A stretch of 7,009 bases of DNA from contig RQOI01000566.1 of the NCBI GenBank assembly GCA_003854995.1, positions 1 to 7,009 of the forward strand. Reading direction: 5' to 3'. The position numbers and the translations under genes are program-made. The notes beneath the pieces are model-generated. The model saw nothing but the letters and a program-made list of their open reading frames with translations, was not told where the DNA came from and did no database searches. The stretch comes from Candidatus Zhuqueibacterota bacterium (GTDB taxonomy: Bacteria; Zhuqueibacterota; Zhuqueibacteria; Residuimicrobiales; Krinioviventaceae). Shown piece by piece: positions 1-5,847 of the stretch. Every line of letters begins with the position of its first letter. The first letter of the stretch is position 1.

Positions 1-729
1 GCTGATATTGATCAATTAATGTCCGCAAAAGGCGGTTACAACACGAATGTCGCTGTCGGCATCATGCGTGATGTGTACGGACATCTGCAAGAGCTGCCAA
101 TGGCGCTGAAGGAAAAGAAACAAGACCACTATATCGATTATACTTTTGAAGCCTCACTCGCCACCGCCATGACGACCTATCAGGACAGCCATGGCGTCTC
201 CCACTTTGACAAAAAGTCATCCATGTATATTCTTGGTCCCCAATCGGCCGCGTACCAGCATTGGAACCACATCGCGCTGCGGAAAAGGGATGACCTGTTT
301 GCCTTTCATTCATCGCTGTTTAAAATTTACAGGATGAAAACGGCTTTTGGGGATTATCAGGTGATTCTGACCAATCGCAATGCGACAAGAAAATATCCCA
401 CGTTGACCGGCAACTGGGCGAGTCCGCATGTGCTGAACAGCAAAGAATTTTTCGAGATATTTGCAGAATCTTTTTTCGATATTGATGAATTTTACGGGAC
501 GATCTGCATCGAGCTGCAGCAGGCAGCCGCAAGACCGTGCGGCAAAATAAAATTTCGCGGCACGATCACCCTCTGCGGCGATGAACAGGCGACCCTCAGT
601 CTGTCTGTGCCGGCCGGCCAATTCTGGATCATTCAGGACCAACAATTTACCATTGACAACATCACGGCGGCAGCATCATCGTCATTCATCATCCAGCACT
701 GGGATGCTGAGCGCCGCATCTATGAATGA
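1..729 (+). CDS. Unrecognised protein, 3' part of a gene truncated by the window edge
   Basis: The reading frame is open from the first base of the window to a TGA at 727-729, giving 242 residues. An in-frame ATG lies at 19, but there is no Shine-Dalgarno-like sequence before it and the frame stays open upstream, so the true start is probably outside the window. I do not recognise the family. No signal peptide, membrane segment or clear repeat is visible in the part present. The chain is rich in aromatic and histidine residues (a YQHWNH stretch about residue 85, FFDIDEFYG about 158-166). The last 60 or so residues alternate polar and hydrophobic residues (around GTITLCGD and FWIIQDQQFTID), which suggests a beta-rich C-terminal domain; this is inference from the pattern only. 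The gene converges on lon with 3 bases between the stops. The shorter antisense frames here look like shadows. Coding status is likely; function is unknown. Confidence 0.7.
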   Translation, partial: ADIDQLMSAKGGYNTNVAVGIMRDVYGHLQELPMALKEKKQDHYIDYTFEASLATAMTTYQDSHGVSHFDKKSSMYILGPQSAAYQHWNHIALRKRDDLFAFHSSLFKIYRMKTAFGDYQVILTNRNATRKYPTLTGNWASPHVLNSKEFFEIFAESFFDIDEFYGTICIELQQAAARPCGKIKFRGTITLCGDEQATLSLSVPAGQFWIIQDQQFTIDNITAAASSSFIIQHWDAERRIYE

Positions 730-730
730 C
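681..730. repeat. 9-bp perfect inverted repeat across the convergent gene ends, possible bidirectional terminator
   Basis: GTCATTCAT at 681-689 is exactly complementary to ATGAATGAC at 722-730. Inside the 32-base loop a smaller hairpin is possible (CATCC at 690-694 with GGATG at 702-706). The structure covers the last codons and stop of the left-hand gene and ends 3 bases before the lon stop codon. On the + strand it is followed by a short T run (736-739); on the - strand no T run follows. There is no other room for a terminator between the two genes. Arms of this length and spacing would occur about once by chance in a window this size, so position is the main support. Confidence 0.3.
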
Positions 731-732
731 GG

Positions 733-3099
733 TCATTTTCCCAAACCTTTGATCGCGAGCCTAAAGACATCATCCAGTGTATCTACCGGGTAAAAGGTCA
801 TGCCGCGTTTGGCGTTCTCGGGAATTTCTTCCAGGTCGTCCTTATTTTTTGCCGGCAGAATGACTTTTTGAATGCCGGCGCGACGCGCGGCCAGCATTTT
901 TTCCTTGATTCCGCCGACCGGCAGGACCTTGCCGCGCAGCGTGATCTCACCGGTCATGGCCATATCATTTCGAACGACTTTATTCAACAACAGGGAGAGT
1001 AGCGCTGTCGAGATGGTCACTCCGGCTGAAGGACCATCCTTTGGTATGGCGCCGGCCGGCACATGGACATGAATATCTTTTTTGGCAAAAAAATCTTCGC
1101 CCAATTGGTAATCGCCTGATCTCGAGCGGATGTACGAGAGGGCTGCCTGCGCCGACTCTTTCATCACGTCGCCGAGTTGGCCGGTGAGAATCAGCCCTTT
1201 CGATCCCGGCATCTGTGAGGCTTCGATGAAGAGGACATCGCCGCCGGTGGGCGTCCATGCCAGACCGGTGGCGACGCCACTTTGAGCTGTTCGCTCCTTC
1301 ACTTCTGAATAGAATTTTTCCGGCCCCAAAAAAGTCACCAGATCTTCGGCCTTGATGAATTGTCTTTCAGTCTTGCCGGCCGCGACCTCTTTGGCCACCT
1401 TGCGACAGATCGTCGCAATTTGTCGTTCCAGATTACGAACGCCCGCTTCACGCGTATAGCCTTGAATGATTTTGCTGACAGCACTTTTGTGAAAGACAAT
1501 GTTCTTCTTTTTCAAACCATTTTCTGCCACCTGGCGAGGAATGAGATATTTGCCGGCAATCTGCACTTTTTCTTCGTCAATATACCCTGACAGATGAATC
1601 ACCTCCATGCGATCCCGCAGCGCAGATGGAACAGTGTCCAGAATATTGGCCGTTGTGATGAACATCACCCTGGAGAGATCAAAGGGGATATCGAGATAGT
1701 GATCTGAAAAGGAAAAATTCTGCTCCGGGTCCAGTACTTCCAGCAGCGCGGATGAGGGATCGCCGCGAAAATCCTGGCCAATTTTATCGACTTCATCCAG
1801 CATGAAAATGGGATTGTTGCTGCCGGCATTTTTTATTCCCTGTATGATGCGGCCGGGCAGCGCGCCAATATAGGTCCGTCGATGGCCGCGGATTTCCGCC
1901 TCATCGTGAACGCCGCCCAGCGAGATGCGCACGAATTTTCGTCCCATGGCGCGCGCGATGGATCGTCCCAGAGAGGTCTTGCCCACTCCTGGCGGACCCA
2001 CGAAGCAGAGAATAGGGCCCCTTGAGTCTTTTTTGAGTTTGCGGACTGCCAAATATTCGATTATTCGCTCCTTGACTTTTTCCAAATCGTAATGATCATC
2101 GTCCAGCACCTTCTGAGCGGCGACGATGTCAAGGTTGTCTTCTGTCGCTATCGCCCAGGGCAGTGCGATCATCCAATCGAGGTAGGTACGTGACACCGTA
2201 TATTCGGCAGCGCCTGGCTGCATTTTCGACAGTCTGTCCAGTTCTCGCCGCGCTTCTTTTTCAGCTTCTTCGGGCATGGCGGCATTTTTGATTTTCTCCG
2301 ACAGCTCGTCAATTTCCATGGATCGTTCATCGCCAGCACCGAGCTCTTTTTGAATGGCGCGCAGCTGTTCGCGTAAAAAGTACTCTCTTTGGTTTTTGCC
2401 CAATTCGGTTTGCACCTGATCCTGAATTTTTGATCCCATTTCCAGGACTTCGAGTTCGCGGCTGACAAAGATGGTCAGTTTTTCCAGTCGTTGTTTGACG
2501 TCAATGGCCTCAATAATGTGCTGCTTTTCGGCGACCGACAAGTTCAAGTTCGATGCGACCAGATCAGCCAGTTTGCCGGGGTGACTGGTATTGACGACGA
2601 CCACCTGCAGCTCGTCCGGCAATTGCGGCACCAGGGAGACAATTTTTTGAAATTGAATGGCGACATTTCGTTTCAAGGCCTCCAGTTCGGTGCTGTTATC
2701 ATAGTGATCGCTCAGTATCCGGATTTTGAATTTGAAATAGGGCTCGCTCTGTAATTCTTTCAACAGTTTGATCCTGGCAATCCCCTGCACCAGTATTCTG
2801 AGAGATCCGTCCGGAAATTTCAGCATTCGTAAGATGATGGCCGCCACGCCATAATTATAGATATCGGCTTCGGTGGGATTTTCATTATCGGCTTCTTTTT
2901 GCGCCACCAAACCCAATATTCTCGAGCCGGCGATGACGTCATTGATGAGCTGCACCGATTTGTCGCGCGCCACAACCAGCGGCGTAACAATATTGGGGAA
3001 GGCCACGGTGTCGCGCAGGGGAAGGATCGCAAGATCCGACGGAATTTTGGCGTTATCAGAGCTGCTTTGATCTATCGCAAATTCGAAATTTTCATCCAT
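733..3099 (-). CDS. lon: Lon, ATP-dependent serine protease (LonA type)
   Basis: Lon is a cytoplasmic homohexameric AAA+ protease that unfolds and degrades damaged and short-lived regulatory proteins. The 788 residues match the usual LonA length (E. coli 784). Domain order is complete. The N-terminal substrate-recognition domain covers about 20-215 (it opens with the typical LPLRDTVAFP at 26-35) and is followed by a coiled helical linker to about 310. The AAA+ module has Walker A GPPGVGKT at 368-375, Walker B IFMLDEVDK at 431-439, sensor 1 near TAN 483-485 and sensor 2 in GVRNLER at 553-559. The C-terminal protease domain has catalytic Ser691 in PKDGPSAG and Lys734, with the same 43-residue separation as Ser679/Lys722 of E. 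coli Lon. The ATG start is supported by GAGGA at 3111-3107, 7 bases upstream. The gene begins 15 bases after the hsp20 stop, so the two are probably cotranscribed. It is intact, with no frameshift or missing key residue. Confidence 0.98.
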   Translation of the reverse strand: MDENFEFAIDQSSSDNAKIPSDLAILPLRDTVAFPNIVTPLVVARDKSVQLINDVIAGSRILGLVAQKEADNENPTEADIYNYGVAAIILRMLKFPDGSLRILVQGIARIKLLKELQSEPYFKFKIRILSDHYDNSTELEALKRNVAIQFQKIVSLVPQLPDELQVVVVNTSHPGKLADLVASNLNLSVAEKQHIIEAIDVKQRLEKLTIFVSRELEVLEMGSKIQDQVQTELGKNQREYFLREQLRAIQKELGAGDERSMEIDELSEKIKNAAMPEEAEKEARRELDRLSKMQPGAAEYTVSRTYLDWMIALPWAIATEDNLDIVAAQKVLDDDHYDLEKVKERIIEYLAVRKLKKDSRGPILCFVGPPGVGKTSLGRSIARAMGRKFVRISLGGVHDEAEIRGHRRTYIGALPGRIIQGIKNAGSNNPIFMLDEVDKIGQDFRGDPSSALLEVLDPEQNFSFSDHYLDIPFDLSRVMFITTANILDTVPSALRDRMEVIHLSGYIDEEKVQIAGKYLIPRQVAENGLKKKNIVFHKSAVSKIIQGYTREAGVRNLERQIATICRKVAKEVAAGKTERQFIKAEDLVTFLGPEKFYSEVKERTAQSGVATGLAWTPTGGDVLFIEASQMPGSKGLILTGQLGDVMKESAQAALSYIRSRSGDYQLGEDFFAKKDIHVHVPAGAIPKDGPSAGVTISTALLSLLLNKVVRNDMAMTGEITLRGKVLPVGGIKEKMLAARRAGIQKVILPAKNKDDLEEIPENAKRGMTFYPVDTLDDVFRLAIKGLGK

Positions 3100-3106
3100 C
3101 TCGTGT

Positions 3107-3111
3107 TCCTC
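3107..3111 (-). promoter_or_regulatory. Ribosome binding site of lon
   Basis: GAGGA on the minus strand lies 7 bases before the lon ATG and inside the 15-base gap after the hsp20 stop. It fixes the lon start at 3099 and shows that lon has its own translation signal although it is likely read from an upstream promoter. Confidence 0.7.
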
Positions 3112-3114
3112 ATG

Positions 3115-3567
3115 TTAGCGGTCGCTATTTCTATCGGTCTCAAGGACGATTGGTATTTCCACCGGGCTACTCTGCTTTGATATTCTGATATCGAGAATCC
3201 CGTCCTGCAGAGAAGCGATGATCTCGTTGTGTTCCAGGGCTGCGGGCAAGGTAATCACCTTGCAAAAGTTTCCGCAGTGTATTTCCATCTGGTGAAAATA
3301 GAGCCTGTGCGTCTCTTGTATTCCCTGGCGATAGCCGGTGATGTGCAACTTGCCATCTTTCACCTTGATCGAAATATCTTTGCGAGAGACATTCGCAAGC
3401 TCCAGCCGGATGATGATCTCTGCATCGGTCTCGAAAATGTCCGTATTGGGCACCCAATTCCCGACGCAGACATCATCCACATCGTTGTAGAAAAGCGTTC
3501 GCGGCGTCCCCCGGCGAGGCGCCATGTCTGCGAGTTCTCGAAACACTCTGATGAGATGTGCGGCCAA
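3115..3567 (-). CDS. Small heat-shock protein, Hsp20/alpha-crystallin family
   Basis: This is an ATP-independent holdase chaperone that binds unfolding proteins in the cytoplasm and normally assembles into large oligomers. It has 150 residues, typical for the family. The N-terminal arm is short (about 1-37). The alpha-crystallin domain spans about 38-132: it begins WVPNTDIFETD (38-48), continues with LELANVSRKDISIKVKDGKL (55-74), then the EIHCGNFCKVITLP strand (95-108) and DGILDIRIS (122-130). The C-terminal IPI at 138-140 is the I-x-I anchor used in oligomer assembly. The start is TTG at 3567, chosen because AGAGGTGA stands at ideal distance; the first in-frame ATG (codon 15, 3525) has no good binding site. 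Two features are odd: C98 and C102 in the strand that usually reads Y-G-x-F-x-R, and Lys103 where most relatives have Arg. The gene sits 59 bases after ktrA and 15 before lon, a natural chaperone-protease pair. Confidence 0.93.
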   Translation of the reverse strand: MAAHLIRVFRELADMAPRRGTPRTLFYNDVDDVCVGNWVPNTDIFETDAEIIIRLELANVSRKDISIKVKDGKLHITGYRQGIQETHRLYFHQMEIHCGNFCKVITLPAALEHNEIIASLQDGILDIRISKQSSPVEIPIVLETDRNSDR

Positions 3568-3570
3568 AGG

Positions 3571-3578
3571 TCACCTCT
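3571..3578 (-). promoter_or_regulatory. Ribosome binding site selecting the TTG start of hsp20
   Basis: AGAGGTGA on the minus strand is a near-complete match to the 16S anti-Shine-Dalgarno partner. Its GAGG core lies 6 bases before the TTG at 3567. No comparable sequence precedes the ATG at codon 15, so this site decides the start. Confidence 0.65.
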
Positions 3579-3588
3579 CTTGTTGCTT

Positions 3589-3619
3589 AAAATATGTCAG
3601 CTATATGTATGTCGGCAAG
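3589..3619 (-). promoter_or_regulatory. Candidate promoter of hsp20, heat-shock sigma-32-like or sigma-70-like
   Basis: The 59-base gap between ktrA and hsp20 contains, on the minus strand, CTTGCCG (3619-3613), 13 bases, then TGACATAT (3599-3592). The sigma-32 consensus is CTTGAAA, a gap of about 13, then CCCCATnT; CTTG, the spacing and CATAT agree, while the remaining bases do not. The same stretch can be read as a weak sigma-70 promoter, TTGCCG (3618-3613), 18 bases, TATTTT (3594-3589). Either would start transcription roughly 15-20 bases before the TTG and would allow hsp20-lon to be induced apart from the potassium genes. This is by-eye matching only. Confidence 0.3.
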
Positions 3620-3626
3620 CGACAAT

Positions 3627-4283
3627 TTATTTCATCTTTTTAATTTTTGCCAGTTTATCGTTTTCTCCCAGGATCATCAGGATGCTGGTATCCTTGATCA
3701 GATGGTCGGGATTAGGGACAAAGACAATTTCTTCTGGTATAACCTCCTTGATGATCAGCACCAGCACCCCATATCGTCGGCGTAAATCGAGCTCGCCCAG
3801 CGTTCGCCCGATAAACTCTCGTGGCGGAGCGATTTCAATGATGCTTATTTTGTCGCTCAAATCAATAGAGTCCAGAACATATTGGCTTTCCAGAATTTTA
3901 GCCAGGCGATAGGCCTGGTCGCGTTCTGGAAAGACGACGCGATTGGCGCCAATGATGTTGAGTATTTTGCCATGATCCTCGGTGAGCGCCTTGGCAACGA
4001 TATTGCGCACCTTGAGTTCCCTGAGATAGAGGGTGACGAGCACACTCGCATCCATTTGATCTCCCAAGCTCACAATGACGCCATCCACATCTCCGAGGCC
4101 GATGCTGGCCAACGTTTCTTTGTCCGTGGCATCAGCGACTATGGCCTTGTCGACAAAAGATTTAACCCGCTCAACGCGATCTTCGTCCCTGTCAATGACG
4201 ATGATCTGATGACCGCTCGATGCCAGTGCTTTTGCCAGAAAATGGCCAAAACTGCTCAGCCCAATGATCGCAAATGATTTCAT
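3627..4283 (-). CDS. ktrA: KtrA/TrkA-type RCK regulatory subunit of potassium uptake
   Basis: This is the cytoplasmic gating subunit of a Ktr potassium transporter. In the family, an octameric RCK ring binds ATP/ADP or NAD(H) and opens or closes the membrane subunit KtrB. The 218 residues equal the single-unit KtrA length (about 220); the duplicated TrkA of enterobacteria is about 458. The N-terminal Rossmann (RCK_N) domain spans about 1-135. It has the glycine-rich loop GLSSFGHFLA at 8-17, the acidic Asp31 ending strand 2 (ribose contact), the VSLGDQMDAS region at 71-80 and GANRVVFPE at 112-120. The TrkA_C (RCK_C) domain spans about 140-215 and includes FIGRTLGELDLRRRYGVLVL. The ATG at 4283 gives the canonical MKSFAIIGL start, although no strong ribosome binding site is seen. 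It begins 17 bases after the ktrB stop, so the two subunits are surely coexpressed. The sequence is intact. Confidence 0.93.
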   Translation of the reverse strand: MKSFAIIGLSSFGHFLAKALASSGHQIIVIDRDEDRVERVKSFVDKAIVADATDKETLASIGLGDVDGVIVSLGDQMDASVLVTLYLRELKVRNIVAKALTEDHGKILNIIGANRVVFPERDQAYRLAKILESQYVLDSIDLSDKISIIEIAPPREFIGRTLGELDLRRRYGVLVLIIKEVIPEEIVFVPNPDHLIKDTSILMILGENDKLAKIKKMK

Positions 4284-4300
4284 AATTTTGTCTTTACGGT

Positions 4301-5665
4301 TTAACCAACCCAGATGTTGTCTTCGGCATATCTTAAGTTCCGTGCATGAACTCCGGCCAATGCCAATGTCAATGTGACAGGTCCAATGCGGCCGACGTAC
4401 ATCAAAAGGACGATGATTATTTTTCCTGCGAGCGACAGCACCGGCGTCAGTCCCATGCTGAGCCCCACCGTGCCGATTGCTGATATCGTCTCAAAAAAGA
4501 CCGCGACGAACAGCGTCCGCTGCGGCATGAGGGCGTGCGTCGAGCTTTCAGTGATCATCAGCAGCAGGCACATCGTACTGACGATGACGAAAGCGGCTGC
4601 GGCAATTCCTATGGCATTGGATACTGTTGCGTCGGGAATACCGCGTTTGAAAAACTGCACCTGTTTCTGATTTCTCAGGCGAGCATAAATCATCGCCAGA
4701 ACGACGGCAAAAGTCGTTGTCTTTATTCCGCCGCCACAAGAGCCGGGAGAAGCGCCGATGATCATCAATATGAGCAGAATAAAGATTGAGCCATTGGCCA
4801 GCGACGGGATGTCGAGCGTATTAAAGCCGGCTGTACGGGCAGTGATCGATTGAAAGAGCGCCGCCATCACTTTCTCGGCAATCGGCAGGCCTCGCAGAGC
4901 CGAATGCCATTCCAGCAGCAGCAGCGCGATGCATCCGGCGCTGATCAGGAAGAATGTGACGCGGACCACAAGTCGGGTGTGCAGGCTCGCAGAACGAATC
5001 TTGTTCTTACGCCCAATGAGGTTCTTCAAGTCAAAGATCACCCAGAAACCAAGACCGCCTAACACTATCAGCGTCATGATCGTGATATTGATGATGAAAT
5101 CACCGCGATGGTGGAGGAGATTGGCTTCAAAGAGCGAAAATCCCGCATTGCAAAACGCAGAGATCGAATGAAAGACGCCCAGATAGATCGCCTGACCGAC
5201 GGCATGATCTTCGGCGAATCGGCACGACAGGATGATCGCGCCGACACCTTCCAATAAAAACGTCAGCAAAAAGGCAACCCACAACAGCTGGATGAGAGAC
5301 TTTCTTGCTGCGCCGGTAAAGCTCTGTTCGAGCACCTGGCGATCCCAGATGCCCAGTCGACGACCGACGAGCAGCACGACAAAGGATGAAAATGTCATGG
5401 TGCCGAGACCACCGATCTGAATCAAACAGAGAATGATGATGTGGCCAAACGTGCTCCAGTATGAATTGGTGTCAACGACGATAAGGCCGGTGACGCACGT
5501 CGCCGACGCTGCGGTGAACAGGGCATCGATGAAGGGGACAGGCCCCGCTTTCGAGCTGACGGGCAGCGACAGCAGGGCCGTGCCGAGCAGGATGACCAGC
5601 ATGAAACTGAGCGCCAGACCGGCTTGCGGCGAGAGAGCTCTTACATATTTTTTTTTGATGACCAC
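4301..5665 (-). CDS. ktrB: KtrB/TrkH-type potassium transporter membrane subunit
   Basis: This is the inner-membrane, ion-conducting subunit of a K+ uptake system; Ktr types are usually Na+-stimulated. The 454 residues match KtrB (about 455) better than TrkH (about 483). Four membrane-pore-membrane repeats are visible. Selectivity-filter segments carry the conserved glycines: TCVTGL 56-61 (G60), CNAGF 172-176 (G175), TAGFN 278-282 (G280) and GTVGLS 398-403 (G401). GASPGSCGGGIKTTT at 304-318 is the flexible gating loop in the third repeat, and YVGRIGP at 423-429 has the conserved Arg of the fourth repeat. A basic stretch KKK follows the start. The start is GTG at 5665; an in-frame TAG lies 9 bases upstream of it, and later candidates would cut the first helix. 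No clear Shine-Dalgarno sequence is present, so translation may be weak. It is the first gene of the minus-strand cluster, immediately before its partner ktrA. Confidence 0.93.
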   Translation of the reverse strand: MVIKKKYVRALSPQAGLALSFMLVILLGTALLSLPVSSKAGPVPFIDALFTAASATCVTGLIVVDTNSYWSTFGHIIILCLIQIGGLGTMTFSSFVVLLVGRRLGIWDRQVLEQSFTGAARKSLIQLLWVAFLLTFLLEGVGAIILSCRFAEDHAVGQAIYLGVFHSISAFCNAGFSLFEANLLHHRGDFIINITIMTLIVLGGLGFWVIFDLKNLIGRKNKIRSASLHTRLVVRVTFFLISAGCIALLLLEWHSALRGLPIAEKVMAALFQSITARTAGFNTLDIPSLANGSIFILLILMIIGASPGSCGGGIKTTTFAVVLAMIYARLRNQKQVQFFKRGIPDATVSNAIGIAAAAFVIVSTMCLLLMITESSTHALMPQRTLFVAVFFETISAIGTVGLSMGLTPVLSLAGKIIIVLLMYVGRIGPVTLTLALAGVHARNLRYAEDNIWVG

Positions 5666-5847
5666 GGCAGAAAACTAAAGTCGATTGTTCAAATTTAGAA
5701 AATTTAGCACTTTAATTGAAAAAAACAAAGGAAAGCTGTCGCGATGACATCTCCCGAGAAAAAGCTGAAATTATCCGATCATCGTCTCTGTTTAATCAAA
5801 AAATCAATATGTGACGAAAAAATAGTAAAACTTTCGGACCTGACGAG
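5666..5847. other. Divergent AT-rich intergenic region between ktrB and the photolyase gene
   Basis: This 182-base stretch is clearly richer in A and T than the flanking genes and must hold the start signals for both directions. The minus-strand promoter candidate is listed separately. For the + strand I could not find a convincing -35/-10 pair; TTTAAT at 5791-5796 and TAGTAA at 5823-5828 are possible -10 boxes without good partners. A short inverted repeat, TGTC-N5-GACA at 5737-5749, could be an operator but is too short to assert. No small gene or RNA is evident. Confidence 0.5.
5701..5728 (-). promoter_or_regulatory. Candidate sigma-70-like promoter of the ktrB-ktrA-hsp20-lon cluster
   Basis: On the minus strand TTGTTT (5728-5723) and TAAATT (5706-5701) are separated by 16 bases and lie about 36 bases before the ktrB GTG. 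Each hexamer matches the consensus (TTGACA, TATAAT) at about four positions. The region is AT-rich, so such matches come easily; the location upstream of the first gene is the main argument. Confidence 0.3.

Noticed and set aside
3568..3590. A possible RNA thermometer (ROSE or fourU type) before hsp20
   Set aside because: The leader would be only about 20 bases, and I see no stretch that pairs well with the AGAGGTGA site.
3229..3912. A 227-codon open frame on the + strand crossing hsp20 and ktrA
   Set aside because: It is antisense to two well-supported genes and spans their intergenic gap; its product resembles no family and has no start signal.
3882..4277. A 131-codon + strand open frame within ktrA
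   Set aside because: It is entirely antisense to the Rossmann domain of ktrA, which is conserved at the protein level.
5703..5710. TTAGCACT, a half-site resembling the CIRCE element bound by HrcA
   Set aside because: CIRCE needs a second arm (GAGTGCTAA) after about 9 bases; the following sequence is an A-rich run with no such arm. A single 8-base match is likely chance.
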